This document shows positions 1 through 9,254 of a DNA stretch of 64,000 nt, piece after piece; the stretch's first letter is position 1; each line of letters opens with the position of its first letter. The stretch is from JBBQFI01 sp038321775 (GTDB lineage Bacteria > Verrucomicrobiota > Verrucomicrobiia > Chthoniobacterales > UBA10450). The notes under the pieces were generated by a model. It was not told the origin of the DNA. It did no database searches and was given only the letters and a program-made list of their open reading frames with translations. A program made the translations under genes and the position numbers. The stretch spans positions 310,001 to 374,000 of the forward strand of contig JBBQFI010000002.1 of NCBI GenBank assembly GCA_038321775.1. Reading direction: 5' to 3'.

Positions 1-200
1 AGCCGACAGCCAATTTCCTGAATCGTTGACAGACGCCCAAGGTGAATTTCACAAGCCACTGACTTGGTGAGACTGATCGCCGAGTTCAACGTTGCTCAAA
101 TGGAGTGTCTGAATGGCAGCGACGGCACGTTCGCGAATGGGCCGGTGTTAGGATCTCGCCGATAGCGTCTGCAAACCGCAAACGACGCAGCGAACAAATC

Positions 201-1445
201 CTAATTCTTCGTTCCTAAATATCCGATCGTCTTTTCCGCCAGGCGATCGAAAGCCGTCACGCACATCTCGAGGTGCTCTTCTTTTGTATCCTCAATCTTG
301 TTGTGACTGATGCCGTATAAACTCTGCACGAACATCATCACCGTCGGAACGCCGGCGCGCGCAACTTCGGCCGCATCATGCAATGGACCCGAGGGCAATC
401 GATGCGGTTTTGCGCCAGTCTCGCGAATCGCATCATCGGCAAACGCGATCAGCTCCTTATTAAATAAGATCGGCTCGATCTGCCAAAGCCGATCCCAGAC
501 AACGCGAACATTTCCTTCCCTGGCAAAACGTTCGCTTGCTTCTTTTGCTTGCTGCAACATTTGCGCAAGCGCTTTGGCGTCGAGGTGACGTTGATCGAGC
601 GTGATGCGGCATTCTTCGGCCACGCTTGTAACGATGCCGGGTTTCGTTAGGCATGAACCAATGGTGCAGACACCGCCGTTGCTGCGCTCGGCAATCCGAT
701 AAATTTCCGGACTCATTTTCGCCGCCGCGAGAAAGGCGTCTTTGCGACGATTCATCGGCGTGCTCCCGGAATGCGCGGCCTGACCGTGATAGGTGATGGC
801 GTGCCGCTCGACTCCGAACGTTCCGAGCACCGTGCCTAACGGCAGATCGAGATCGAGCAAGACCGGTCCCTGTTCGATGTGCAACTCAATATATGCCGCG
901 GCGTCTTTCAGTTCCTTGCCGGAATCTTTTACTTTCTCGAAATCGATTCCGTGTTCTTTCAACGCCGCCGGCAACTCGATTCCATCTTTGTCTTTAAGTT
1001 CGCGCGCTTCGTTCATGTCGAGATTTCCCGAACAGGCGGAGGAACCGAACAAACTTTTTCCGAAACGCGCGCCTTCTTCGTCCGCCCAATCGACCAGTCG
1101 AACCGTGACCGGCGGTTTGCCGCGATATTGCGCAGCGATGCGCCGAAGAATTTCCACGCCGGCCAGCGTATTCAAACAACCATCGAGCCAGCCACCATTC
1201 GGCACCGAATCGATATGGCCGCCGATGAGCAGCGCCTTGTCCGATTCACCGCGCAAAGTCGCCCAAAAATTTCCGGCAGCGTCGTTGTGAATTTCGACAC
1301 CTTGCAGTCCCTCGATTTTCTTGCGTAACCACGTCCGCGCTTTCGCCCAAGCCGGCGTGAACGCCACACGCTGCGCGCCGTTTTCGTCTGCTGTTAACGC
1401 ACGCAGTTCTTTCAGTTCCTCGACGATTCTTTTCGGATCTAACAT
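201..1445 (-). CDS. M20 family Zn amidohydrolase (hydantoinase/carbamoylase, allantoate amidohydrolase type)
   Basis: The 414-residue protein has the length and motif order of the N-carbamoyl-L-amino-acid hydrolase / allantoate amidohydrolase branch of the M20 peptidases. Visible motifs are GGHIDSVPNGGWLDG (His and Asp metal ligands, about residues 75-90), DEEGARF (catalytic Glu and a ligand), HIEQGPVL and, near the C terminus, GISHN with the last His ligand. These cytosolic dimetal enzymes release ammonia and CO2 or hydrolyse N-carbamoyl groups during purine or pyrimidine degradation. The sequence does not settle the substrate, because no other ureide-pathway gene is nearby. It starts at ATG 1445. 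The inositol phosphate synthase gene upstream is on the same strand with a 60-bp gap. One exact copy of the window-wide 9-mer lies inside it at 644-652. Confidence 0.85.
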   Translation of the reverse strand: MLDPKRIVEELKELRALTADENGAQRVAFTPAWAKARTWLRKKIEGLQGVEIHNDAAGNFWATLRGESDKALLIGGHIDSVPNGGWLDGCLNTLAGVEILRRIAAQYRGKPPVTVRLVDWADEEGARFGKSLFGSSACSGNLDMNEARELKDKDGIELPAALKEHGIDFEKVKDSGKELKDAAAYIELHIEQGPVLLDLDLPLGTVLGTFGVERHAITYHGQAAHSGSTPMNRRKDAFLAAAKMSPEIYRIAERSNGGVCTIGSCLTKPGIVTSVAEECRITLDQRHLDAKALAQMLQQAKEASERFAREGNVRVVWDRLWQIEPILFNKELIAFADDAIRETGAKPHRLPSGPLHDAAEVARAGVPTVMMFVQSLYGISHNKIEDTKEEHLEMCVTAFDRLAEKTIGYLGTKN

Positions 1446-1505
1446 AATATGTCAATCCGCGACGAGCGTTGTGAGTTTGAGATCAATCGCTCGACGAAAA
1501 AGCGA

Positions 1506-2663
1506 CTAACGCTTCCGCACGGCGCCGTTCTTTTTGCCATTGCGGTGACCGTTGCCATTACGCTTAAGCAAAGCCGGCAAAACAAGTTCTTCATCGTCAT
1601 GAATGAACTCTTCCGTTTTCTGGCGCGCCTCGTCATCGGTGAATTGTTGAGGCGGCGATTTCATGAAATAACTCGATGGGCCGACAAGCGCACCGGACAT
1701 TCCACGCTTCAGCGCCAGCTTCGCACAGCGGATGGCGTCGATGACGACTCCCGCGGAGTTCGGCGAATCCCAAACTTCCAATTTCAATTCGCAATTAATC
1801 GGAACGTTTCCAAACGTCGTTCCCTCCATGCGGATGTAACACCACTTGCGATCGGCCAGCCACGGCACGTAATCGCTCGGGCCCACGTGAACGTTTTCCG
1901 CGAGCATGGTGTGGCCAAGCTGACTCGTGACCGCTTGCGTCTTGGAAATCTTTTTCGATTCCAGCCGTTCGCGCTCGAGCATGTTCATGAAGTCGGTGTT
2001 GCCACCAAAATTCAGCTGATAAGTGCGATCGAGGCGCACGCCGCGATCACGAAAGAGATTCGTTAGAACACGATGCGCGATCGTAGCGCCGACCTGCGAT
2101 TTAATATCGTCGCCGATGATGGGAAGACCGCGTTCTTCGAAACGTTTTTGCCAGTAGCGTTGCGATGCGATGAAAACCGGCACGCAATTAACAAAAGCGC
2201 AGCCAGCATCGAGGATCTGCTCGACATACCATTTTGTCGCCATCTCCGACCCGACGGGTAAATAGGAGACGACCACGTCGGTCCGCGTCTTCTTCAAAAT
2301 GCCGATGATGTCATCGGTCGAACCGGGGGATTTTTTCACGATGCGTTTTACGTATTTGCCCAGGCCGTCGTGCGTCATGCCGCGGTGGACTTTGACGCCG
2401 AGTTTTGGCACTTCGGCGAAACGAATCGTGTTGTTTGGCTCGGCAAAAATCGCTTCGCTCAAGTCGCGACCGACTTTGTTTGCTCCGATGTCAAAGGCCG
2501 CGGAAAACTCGATGTCGCGCACATGATAGCCGCCGAGGTCGACGTGCATGAGACCGGGCACGAGGTCTTTCGGGTCGGCATCACGGTAAAACTCGATGCC
2601 TTGCACGAGCGACGAAGCGCAATTGCCTACGCCGATGATTCCAACTCGAATTTTATCCTTCAT
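1506..2663 (-). CDS. ino1: myo-inositol-3-phosphate synthase
   Basis: The 385-residue protein resembles the short prokaryotic Ino1 type (actinobacterial and archaeal), which turns glucose 6-phosphate into 1L-myo-inositol 3-phosphate using NAD. The N-terminal Rossmann motif GIIGVGNCASSLVQG binds the dinucleotide. Further family signatures are YLPVGSE (about 135-141), FVNCVPVFIA and GDDIKSQVGATIAHR in the catalytic domain, followed by QLNFGGNTDF. The C terminus is a short Lys/Arg/Asn-rich tail. Inositol made this way could feed inositol phospholipids or a compatible solute. No phosphatase or phospholipid gene is adjacent, so the end use is unknown. It starts at ATG 2663 and heads the two-gene minus-strand run with the carbamoylase-like gene. 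Confidence 0.92.
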   Translation of the reverse strand: MKDKIRVGIIGVGNCASSLVQGIEFYRDADPKDLVPGLMHVDLGGYHVRDIEFSAAFDIGANKVGRDLSEAIFAEPNNTIRFAEVPKLGVKVHRGMTHDGLGKYVKRIVKKSPGSTDDIIGILKKTRTDVVVSYLPVGSEMATKWYVEQILDAGCAFVNCVPVFIASQRYWQKRFEERGLPIIGDDIKSQVGATIAHRVLTNLFRDRGVRLDRTYQLNFGGNTDFMNMLERERLESKKISKTQAVTSQLGHTMLAENVHVGPSDYVPWLADRKWCYIRMEGTTFGNVPINCELKLEVWDSPNSAGVVIDAIRCAKLALKRGMSGALVGPSSYFMKSPPQQFTDDEARQKTEEFIHDDEELVLPALLKRNGNGHRNGKKNGAVRKR

Positions 2664-3036
2664 CGTCCTTTTAACCCTCTTCCAGCGCGGTGCGGGGGAT
2701 TAAGCTTGTTCGCGCCGATGTTCACCCATTGTGGGGGAATAACAAGCCTCCATTTAAAGAAGCTACCGCGCCGAAGAGGGTGCGAAAGCCTTTTTCCGGG
2801 TCCATTTCAAGCCGAAAAATCGCGAATTTTCCGCCTCCGGCAGGCTCAATTCTAGCTGCTATAACGTCCCTGTTCTTCCCCAAATCGAAATCTTTGAACA
2901 AAACCCAACCAAGGGCTGTCAGTATTCCGATATTTAACCTTGTTAAGTAACCTAAAAGTGCTAAAACTGCGAAGTAATAAGGCTTCGAGAACCCCAACAA
3001 CTGGACACTCTTGGATGAAGTCTCCCCTGCTCCTGC
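2664..3036. other. divergent intergenic region between ino1 and the sigma factor gene
   Basis: These 373 bp separate two divergent genes and must hold both promoters and the sigma-factor leader. The part from about 2880 to 2990 is clearly more AT-rich than its surroundings, which fits promoter DNA. I could not pick a convincing -35/-10 pair, a riboswitch or a small ORF. The bases directly before the sigma-factor ATG contain no good Shine-Dalgarno sequence. Confidence 0.5.
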
Positions 3037-3903
3037 ATGAAAAGTTATATGGCTGCTGAAGATAGCGATACTGGAATTAAAATTTATCTGCGCGAGATCG
3101 GGCAGATCCCGCTGCTCACCCCTGAGCAGGAGATCGAGCTCGCCGCCAAGATTAAGAAGGGCGACAAAGAAGCGCGTGCCTTGATGATCCGCTCTAACCT
3201 GCGTCTGGTCGTCAAGATTGCGCACGACTACGCCAATCTGGGCCTGCCTCTGCTCGACCTGATTTCCGAAGGAAACATCGGGCTGATGAAGGCCGTCGAA
3301 CGGTTCGACCCGGCAAAAGGTGGCAAGTTGAGCACCTACGCCGCGTGGTGGATTAAACAGTCGATCAAACGCGCTCTGGCTAACCAGAGCAAGACGATCC
3401 GTCTGCCTGTCCATCTGGTCGATAAAATCTCGAAAATGCGTCGCGTCTCGCTCCAAATGAGCGAGGAGCTCGGCCGCGAACCTACCGATGACGAATTGGG
3501 CGAGGAGATCGGCATCGCGAGCGGAAAAGTTTCGCAGCTGAAGACGGTGTCGATTCGCCCGGCTTCGCTCGATGCGCCGATCAGTGATGACGATTCGACC
3601 GAATTTGGCGAAATCGTGGGCGACGAAGATGCTCAAACGCCGTTTGAGTTGTTGCGCGACAAAAATTTGCGCAACGAAGTCGGCGGGTTGCTTGATGTCC
3701 TCGACGATCGCGAACGCAAGATCATCTTCTCGCGTTTCGGTCTTGATGGCGGAAAACCGAAGACGCTCGAAGAGGTCGGGAAAAAATTTGGCGTGACGCG
3801 CGAACGCATTCGTCAGTTGCAGAATATTGCACTGTCGAAATTGCGCCGCGCGCTCAGCAAAAAAGAACGCCCGGTCGACGTCGAGCTGCCGGTGGAAGCT
3901 TAA
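3037..3903 (+). CDS. RNA polymerase sigma factor, sigma-70 family (RpoD/RpoS-like, group 2)
   Basis: The 288-residue protein contains sigma regions 1.2 to 4.2 but no region 1.1, as in group 2 sigma factors. Region 1.2 is IKIYLREIGQIPLLTPEQE (about 14-32). Region 2 includes the core-binding NLRLVVKIAHDYANLGLPL and DLISEGNIGLMKAVERFDP, and the -10-recognition stretch with STYAAWWIKQSIKRAL. Region 3 contains RLPVHLVDKISKMRR, and region 4.2 carries the helix-turn-helix KTLEEVGKKFGVTRERIRQ. It is expected to direct housekeeping-like promoters. Its short length suggests an alternative or stationary-phase role rather than the primary factor. ATG 3037 is used; ATG 3049 is an alternative that removes four residues. 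A strong intrinsic terminator follows, so the gene looks monocistronic. Confidence 0.93.
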   Translation: MKSYMAAEDSDTGIKIYLREIGQIPLLTPEQEIELAAKIKKGDKEARALMIRSNLRLVVKIAHDYANLGLPLLDLISEGNIGLMKAVERFDPAKGGKLSTYAAWWIKQSIKRALANQSKTIRLPVHLVDKISKMRRVSLQMSEELGREPTDDELGEEIGIASGKVSQLKTVSIRPASLDAPISDDDSTEFGEIVGDEDAQTPFELLRDKNLRNEVGGLLDVLDDRERKIIFSRFGLDGGKPKTLEEVGKKFGVTRERIRQLQNIALSKLRRALSKKERPVDVELPVEA

Positions 3904-3925
3904 AAATTTATCTGGTTTGTTTACA

Positions 3926-3961
3926 AACGCGCGGAAGGAAACTTCCGCGCGTTTTGTTTTT
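3926..3961 (+). terminator. intrinsic terminator of the sigma factor gene
   Basis: A perfect 12-bp stem (AACGCGCGGAAG pairing with CTTCCGCGCGTT) closes a GAAA tetraloop and is followed by TTGTTTTT. It starts 22 bp after the sigma-factor stop. It lies between convergent genes. On the other strand the U tract is weak, so it probably serves mainly the plus strand. Confidence 0.92.
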
Positions 3962-4014
3962 AGTCGGAAATATTCGCCCCGACTCAAGCGGAGCCACGCG
4001 CGAATGTTCTCTGT

Positions 4015-5418
4015 TCATTTCGCCCTCCTGAGCTGAACGCTGTCTATCACTTCACCTCTGGCGCGGGCATCGCTAATGATCACAAGATTATCATTTTTGC
4101 GGGTGAAACGCGCGTGACGCAAAAACTCTTCGGCACGCATGATGGTTGTGTCCGGATCGCCTGCAAAATCGAGACGAACCGGAAATGTACCCCAACTCAA
4201 AACCAGTTGACGTTTCACCACCTCACTTGGAGTAAACGCGAAAATTGGCGCTCGTTCAGGCCTCATGTTTGAGACATTGCGCGGTCGCGTTCCGTGCTGC
4301 GTAAAAACGATGAGTTTCGCATTAGATAGTGAGTTCGCCAGGACCACAGCCGACGCGACGGTCTTTTGGCGCGCATCTTCCAGAATCGCATCCTTCGCGA
4401 AACCGGCGCCTCCGCTTCGCTCGATTCGGCGCGCGACACGATCGAAAATTTTCACACACTCGACCGGATAACGTCCAACCGTCGTCTCTCCGCTTAACAT
4501 GATGGCATCAGCCTGTTCGAAAACGGCGTTGGCGATGTCGGTAATTTCAGCACGTGTCGGGACCGGATTTTCGATCATGGATTCGAGCATGTGAGTCGCG
4601 ACGATGACCGGCTTGCCCAGACGAAGGCAAGATTTCACGATCCGCCGCTGAACGATCGGCAACTCCTCCATCGGGATTTCAATTCCCAAATCGCCGCGCG
4701 CAATCATAATCGCATCCGCGGCTCCAATCATCGCGTCGATCTGCTTCACCGCGGATTGTTCCTCGATTTTTGCGATGATCTGCGCCTGGCTTTTCTCCTT
4801 TCGCAAAACCCGACGCAATTCTTCAATGTCGTCTTTCTTCCGCGCGAAACTCAGCGCGACAAAATCCGCTTTCAGATCAACTGCCAGAGCAACGTCGCGT
4901 AAATCTTTTTCCGTCAGCGCCGGTAACTTTACGTGCACACCAGGCAGGTTGATGTGGCGATGCGAACCAAGCGTTCCGCCAATCACAACTTTGCAGCGAA
5001 TCCGATTGCGGCCTTTATGAATCACGACGAGCTGGATCACCCCGCTATCGACCAGAACCGTGTCACCGACACTGACGTCATTGATCAATCCGTCGTAGTT
5101 TACGTCGACCGAATATTCTTCCTTCGGCTCCGCACTTCGCACTCTGAGCTCAAGAATATTCCCGGGCTTCAACTCAATGTCGTTGCTGACAGCGCCCGTT
5201 CGGATAGCCGGTCCTTGCGTGTCGACTAAAACGGCAAGAGGCCGTTTCAGCTCCTGTTCAAGATCTCGAATCCGTCTAACGACTTCGCGCACCCAACCAT
5301 GCTCGGCGTGACTCATGTTAAAGCGGAAAACATCCGCGCCCGCCGCAATCATCTCGCGCAGCACTTCCGTTTTTTCCGTGGCTGGCCCGAGAGTACAAAT
5401 GATTTTTGTTCGGCGCAT
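4015..5418 (-). CDS. pyk: pyruvate kinase
   Basis: The 467-residue length is typical of bacterial type I/II pyruvate kinase, which makes ATP and pyruvate from phosphoenolpyruvate and ADP at the end of glycolysis. The N terminus RRTKIICTLGPATE and the substrate-site FRFNMSHAEHGW are diagnostic. The catalytic stretch IIAKIEEQSAV precedes MIARGDLGIEIPMEELP, and ATHMLESMIENPVPTRAE and DAIMLSGETTVGRYPVE complete the barrel. The C-terminal allosteric domain is present (IVFTQHGTRPRNVSNMRP). It starts at ATG 5418 with a 125-bp gap to the divergent methyltransferase gene. It converges with the sigma-factor gene. Confidence 0.97.
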   Translation of the reverse strand: MRRTKIICTLGPATEKTEVLREMIAAGADVFRFNMSHAEHGWVREVVRRIRDLEQELKRPLAVLVDTQGPAIRTGAVSNDIELKPGNILELRVRSAEPKEEYSVDVNYDGLINDVSVGDTVLVDSGVIQLVVIHKGRNRIRCKVVIGGTLGSHRHINLPGVHVKLPALTEKDLRDVALAVDLKADFVALSFARKKDDIEELRRVLRKEKSQAQIIAKIEEQSAVKQIDAMIGAADAIMIARGDLGIEIPMEELPIVQRRIVKSCLRLGKPVIVATHMLESMIENPVPTRAEITDIANAVFEQADAIMLSGETTVGRYPVECVKIFDRVARRIERSGGAGFAKDAILEDARQKTVASAVVLANSLSNAKLIVFTQHGTRPRNVSNMRPERAPIFAFTPSEVVKRQLVLSWGTFPVRLDFAGDPDTTIMRAEEFLRHARFTRKNDNLVIISDARARGEVIDSVQLRRAK

Positions 5419-5543
5419 TGTCAGCAGAATTGAACCTCACATGACAAAAGCAAGAAGCACTTTCGTTTCGTGGAACGAGACTTTTTCCGGACGAAATTGC
5501 TTCCTGCTTCGTTTTCGCGAGATTCGGGATTCTGTTTCAAGCG

Positions 5544-6359
5544 ATGCATGCGCAATTGCCTTTCGTGCTTTCCTGTCCGCGTTGCCGGGGACAATTGCTT
5601 TTCGCTGACGAAGAATTTTACTGCGCAAAATGCAGCGACTCATTTTCCGTGCGTCACGGTGCGGCCATTTTTCTGCTGGAACCGGTAGAGACCGTCCCTT
5701 CGGAACATGTCAGTAATCCGCTCGGCCAAGAATACGAAAATATTTTGCGCGAAGGAAAAGACTTCGTTCTCAACATCGGCGCCGGCGCGACTAAAATACG
5801 TCATCCCAATTGTCTGGAGTTCGAGCACAAAATCTTTCGGCACACGGATGTTGTGGGCGATGCGCACTCTCTGCCGTTTCGCGATAACATTTTTGATCGC
5901 GTTTTTGCCTTCAACGTCTTCGAACATCTGCGCGATCCAAAAGCAGCGGCGCGCGAAATTTATCGCGTGCTGAAGCCGGGCGGATCAGTTGCGATTCACA
6001 CCGCTTTTCTGCAGGCGCTCCACGAGGAGCCGGCGCATTTCTATAACGCAACGGAATATGGAGTGCGCGAGTGGTTCGATTCGTTCGAGATCGACCGGTG
6101 CAACGTTAGTGGCAATTTTTCGCCGGGCTACATGATCGCCTACCTCATGGCGAACGTTCTCGAGTCCCTCCGTGCTGCTGGCGTTTCCATCGCGGAGCAA
6201 ACGGTTCTAAGTGAGACGACTCTTGGTGATTGGGCCAACTTCTGGGGACGAAACGACAATCCGCCCGCAGGATTTCATGTCCTTCAGAATTTGCCGCAGC
6301 CGTTTCAAAAAAGGATTGCCGCCGGCTTTGAGCTGCTCGCTCGAAAACCGATCGCATGA
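5544..6359 (+). CDS. class I SAM-dependent methyltransferase with N-terminal zinc ribbon
   Basis: The 271-residue protein begins with a Trm112-like zinc ribbon (CPRC about 11-14 and CAKC about 28-31). A Methyltransf_11-type Rossmann domain follows. The SAM-binding glycine motif is LNIGAGATK, the acidic loop follows in DVVGDAHSLPF, and NVFEHLRDPKAAAREIYRVLKPGG is the classic motif. The substrate cannot be read from sequence. It is followed at 29 bp by a run of glycosyltransferases, so a role in modifying a cell-surface glycan is likely. It starts at ATG 5544. Confidence 0.85.
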   Translation: MHAQLPFVLSCPRCRGQLLFADEEFYCAKCSDSFSVRHGAAIFLLEPVETVPSEHVSNPLGQEYENILREGKDFVLNIGAGATKIRHPNCLEFEHKIFRHTDVVGDAHSLPFRDNIFDRVFAFNVFEHLRDPKAAAREIYRVLKPGGSVAIHTAFLQALHEEPAHFYNATEYGVREWFDSFEIDRCNVSGNFSPGYMIAYLMANVLESLRAAGVSIAEQTVLSETTLGDWANFWGRNDNPPAGFHVLQNLPQPFQKRIAAGFELLARKPIA

Positions 6360-6388
6360 TTGCAGACTGAACTACAACTGGAACACAC

Positions 6389-9253
6389 GTGATCGAGCCG
6401 AAGCACTCAAAGAAATTCTTCTTTCGCCTCGACCCGCGCCCTGTTTGGAGTAGAAGAGCGCGCACGCTGCGCATCTCGGGTTGGTGTATCACAAAAGACG
6501 GAACAGCGTTGACGGCAATCCGCGCTCGCGTTCCGGAAATTTTCGAAGCGACGTTGGATCGCGAACGTCCCGAAATCATCAAATACTTCACCGGCCCGCA
6601 GGCTTCAATGCCGTGCGGATTCGTTCTCGATCTAAAAGTTCCTCAACGTCGAGCACGACTGGCTTTCGACGCCGCGGACACGAACGGCAAATGGCAGCAG
6701 ATTTTTTTCACGACGATTCGCGGTTCGATCATTACCGGCATCGATGACAACTCACGCTGGCAAGAACTCAACGCACCGATGCGTTATGATTTTTCCTTCG
6801 AACGTCCAGCTCTTTGGAATGAGCCCGTGCGCATGCTTTACGTTGTTGGTTGGTGTGTGGACCGAACTGGTGCGGCGATCCAAGGCATCCGCGTGCGTAT
6901 CGGTTCGCGCGCAATTCCTGCAAACTACGGCCTCGAGCGAATCGATATTGCGGAGCGCCACCCAAATCTTCCTAATGCAAAAAACAGCGGTTTCGCCGTC
7001 GCCATTCCAGTTCCCAGGAAATCTTCCAATCTAAAGTTCGAGCTCCAAGGCGAAGATGGCGAATGGCGACCGTTTTTTAGCCGAATAATTCCTGTTCGCT
7101 CGCAAACAGCGACGCCGGATCAATTGTTCGCACCGCCTGCCGTGGAATTTTTTATTCCATACACCACGGAGAAATCGCGTTTCCAATTCTGGCTGGATCG
7201 ACCGAGCGATTGGTCGAAAAAAATTCGTTACCTGCGTGTTTCGGGATGGTGCCTAACGACTTCGGAAGAACCCATCACGCAATTGCGTGGTCGAATTCGT
7301 GGAAAAATTTTCCCGGCGCAATATGGAATCCGTCGGCCGGACGTTGCGAAAGCTCTTAACAATCAACCGGGCGCGCTTTGCAGCGGCTTTTCGCTCAATG
7401 CAGTCGTCCCGCGCGGGCCAGGAACATTTGTCCTCGAAGCTCGTCACGCGAAGAGCGAGTGGGAAGAATTTTTCCAATCTAAAATTAACGGTCCCATATT
7501 TCGCGAGGCAACCGACATCGAAGGGGAACAATTCGGCGATTATGCGACCTGGATCAAAAAATACGATCGAGTGACTCAGCGTGATCGCCGACAGATTCAG
7601 CGGCATATCGCGCGCTTCAAAAAGCGGCCCGTGATTTCCGTGCTGCTTCCGACTTACAATTCGAATTTGCAGTGGTTGCGACGCGCAATCGAATCGGTTC
7701 GCAAACAAATCTATCCGCATTGGGAAGTATGCATTGCCGACGACGCATCGACCGATGGAGCCGTGTGGCCGATGCTGCAAAAGTTCACGCGAGATAAACG
7801 TATCAAAATAATGCGTCGCTCGGAGAATCGGGGAATCGCCGCCGCTTCGAACGACGCGTTGCGTCTTGCTACCGGTGATTACATCGCGCTACTCGATCAC
7901 GACGATGAGCTGACCGCGACCGCGTTGTATTACGTCGCACTAGAACTCGATCACGATCCGCAACTCCAGTTTCTCTACAGCGACGAGGATAAACTCGATC
8001 GATTCGGACGGCGTTACGATCCGCATTTCAAACCAGATTGGAGTCCCGACCTTTTCCTGTCGCAAAACTACGTCTCGCACCTGAGCGTTTATCGCTCGGA
8101 TTTAATTCGAAAAGTTGGCGGATTTCGCGAGGGCTTTGAAGGCGCACAGGATTACGACCTGGCGCTTCAGTGCGTCGAGCAGATCGACTCTTCGCAAATC
8201 CGGCACATTCCTCGCATTTTGTATCATTGGCGCGCCGACGATTCTAGTACCGCTTCCTCGCCCGACGCGAAACCACAAGCACGACACTCCGCACTTCGCG
8301 CCGTGCAGGAACATCTTGAGCGGCAGAACATCGCAGCAACGGCCGAACCGCATCGTGCCATTTACCAAAAAGTGAAATATAGACTGCCCGCGGAGTTGCC
8401 CCTTGTTTCGATCATCATTCCAACCCGCGATCGCGTCGGACTTCTTCGAACGTGTGTTCAAAGTATTCTCGAGAAGACCGAGTATCCGAACTACGAAATC
8501 ATTGTTATCGACAATGAAAGTGTCGAAACCGAAACCAGAGAATATTTTGACTCGTTAGGTCAAAACGAGCGCGTGAAGGTTTACTCTCTCGCGGGATCGT
8601 TTAACTACAGCCATCTAAATAATCGCGGCGTCGAACTCGCGCGCGGTCCGCTTGTTGTCTTACTGAACAACGACATCGAGGTAATTGATGGTTCCTGGCT
8701 GGGCGAAATGGTTGGCCAGGCTTTTCGACCGAAAGTCGGCGCTGTCGGCGCTCTACTTCGCTATCCCGACGGAACGATTCAACACGGAGGAGTCATTTTA
8801 GGAGCAGGCGGCATCGCCGGGCACGCACACTCTGGAGTTCGATCGGAAGATGGCTATTTCTCCCGTCCGCATCTTACCCAGAATTTTTCCGCCGTGACTG
8901 CGGCATGCATGCTCATTAAAAGAAGTGCCTATTTGAAAATCGGCGGCTTTGATGAAGTGAATTTGCCGGTCGCTTTTAACGACGTCGATTTTTGTTTGCG
9001 AATGCGGCAAGCGGGTTTCGATATCGTTTGGACGCCGCATGCTGAACTTTATCATCATGAATCCGCCAGCCGCGGATTTGAAGATACCCTGGCCAAGCAG
9101 ACGCGTTTTCTAGCTGAAACTGAATACATGCGTTCGAAGTGGGGCTCAGTTCTGGGGGCTGATCCATTTTACAATCCAAATCTCTCACTCGGAGAAAGGC
9201 TTTTTATGCCGGCCTTTCCGCCACGGCTAAGCAAGCCCTGGCTCGGGATCTGA
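6389..9253 (+). CDS. giant glycosyltransferase: three repeated N-terminal modules plus two GT2 domains
   Basis: The 954-residue protein (GTG start) has five parts. Three related modules of about 100 residues lie at roughly 11-110, 134-235 and 264-365. Each has a pattern close to R-x-L-x-V-S-G-W-C near its start and an S-G-F or C-G-F step in the middle. Modules 2 and 3 also have Y-G-(L/I)-x-R-x-D-(I/V)-A. Module 1 is the most diverged, and modules 1 and 2 end in W-x-x-F-F-like residues. A GT2 domain starts near 413 with DDASTDG, LLDHDDEL, YSDEDK and QDYDL. A second GT2 domain starts near 665 with VIDNES, LLNNDIEV and NDVDFCLRMRQAGF. Such tandem GT2 proteins build O-antigen or S-layer glycan chains on the cytoplasmic face of the inner membrane. 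The next gene starts 1 bp after the stop. The window-wide 9-mer occurs at 7251-7259. Confidence 0.88.
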   Translation: MIEPKHSKKFFFRLDPRPVWSRRARTLRISGWCITKDGTALTAIRARVPEIFEATLDRERPEIIKYFTGPQASMPCGFVLDLKVPQRRARLAFDAADTNGKWQQIFFTTIRGSIITGIDDNSRWQELNAPMRYDFSFERPALWNEPVRMLYVVGWCVDRTGAAIQGIRVRIGSRAIPANYGLERIDIAERHPNLPNAKNSGFAVAIPVPRKSSNLKFELQGEDGEWRPFFSRIIPVRSQTATPDQLFAPPAVEFFIPYTTEKSRFQFWLDRPSDWSKKIRYLRVSGWCLTTSEEPITQLRGRIRGKIFPAQYGIRRPDVAKALNNQPGALCSGFSLNAVVPRGPGTFVLEARHAKSEWEEFFQSKINGPIFREATDIEGEQFGDYATWIKKYDRVTQRDRRQIQRHIARFKKRPVISVLLPTYNSNLQWLRRAIESVRKQIYPHWEVCIADDASTDGAVWPMLQKFTRDKRIKIMRRSENRGIAAASNDALRLATGDYIALLDHDDELTATALYYVALELDHDPQLQFLYSDEDKLDRFGRRYDPHFKPDWSPDLFLSQNYVSHLSVYRSDLIRKVGGFREGFEGAQDYDLALQCVEQIDSSQIRHIPRILYHWRADDSSTASSPDAKPQARHSALRAVQEHLERQNIAATAEPHRAIYQKVKYRLPAELPLVSIIIPTRDRVGLLRTCVQSILEKTEYPNYEIIVIDNESVETETREYFDSLGQNERVKVYSLAGSFNYSHLNNRGVELARGPLVVLLNNDIEVIDGSWLGEMVGQAFRPKVGAVGALLRYPDGTIQHGGVILGAGGIAGHAHSGVRSEDGYFSRPHLTQNFSAVTAACMLIKRSAYLKIGGFDEVNLPVAFNDVDFCLRMRQAGFDIVWTPHAELYHHESASRGFEDTLAKQTRFLAETEYMRSKWGSVLGADPFYNPNLSLGERLFMPAFPPRLSKPWLGI

Positions 9254-9254
9254 T

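Noticed and set aside
2722..3987. Long minus-strand ORF (421 codons) opposite the sigma-factor gene
   Set aside because: It mirrors the sigma-factor reading frame, has no recognisable domain, and the plus-strand protein is a clear sigma factor.
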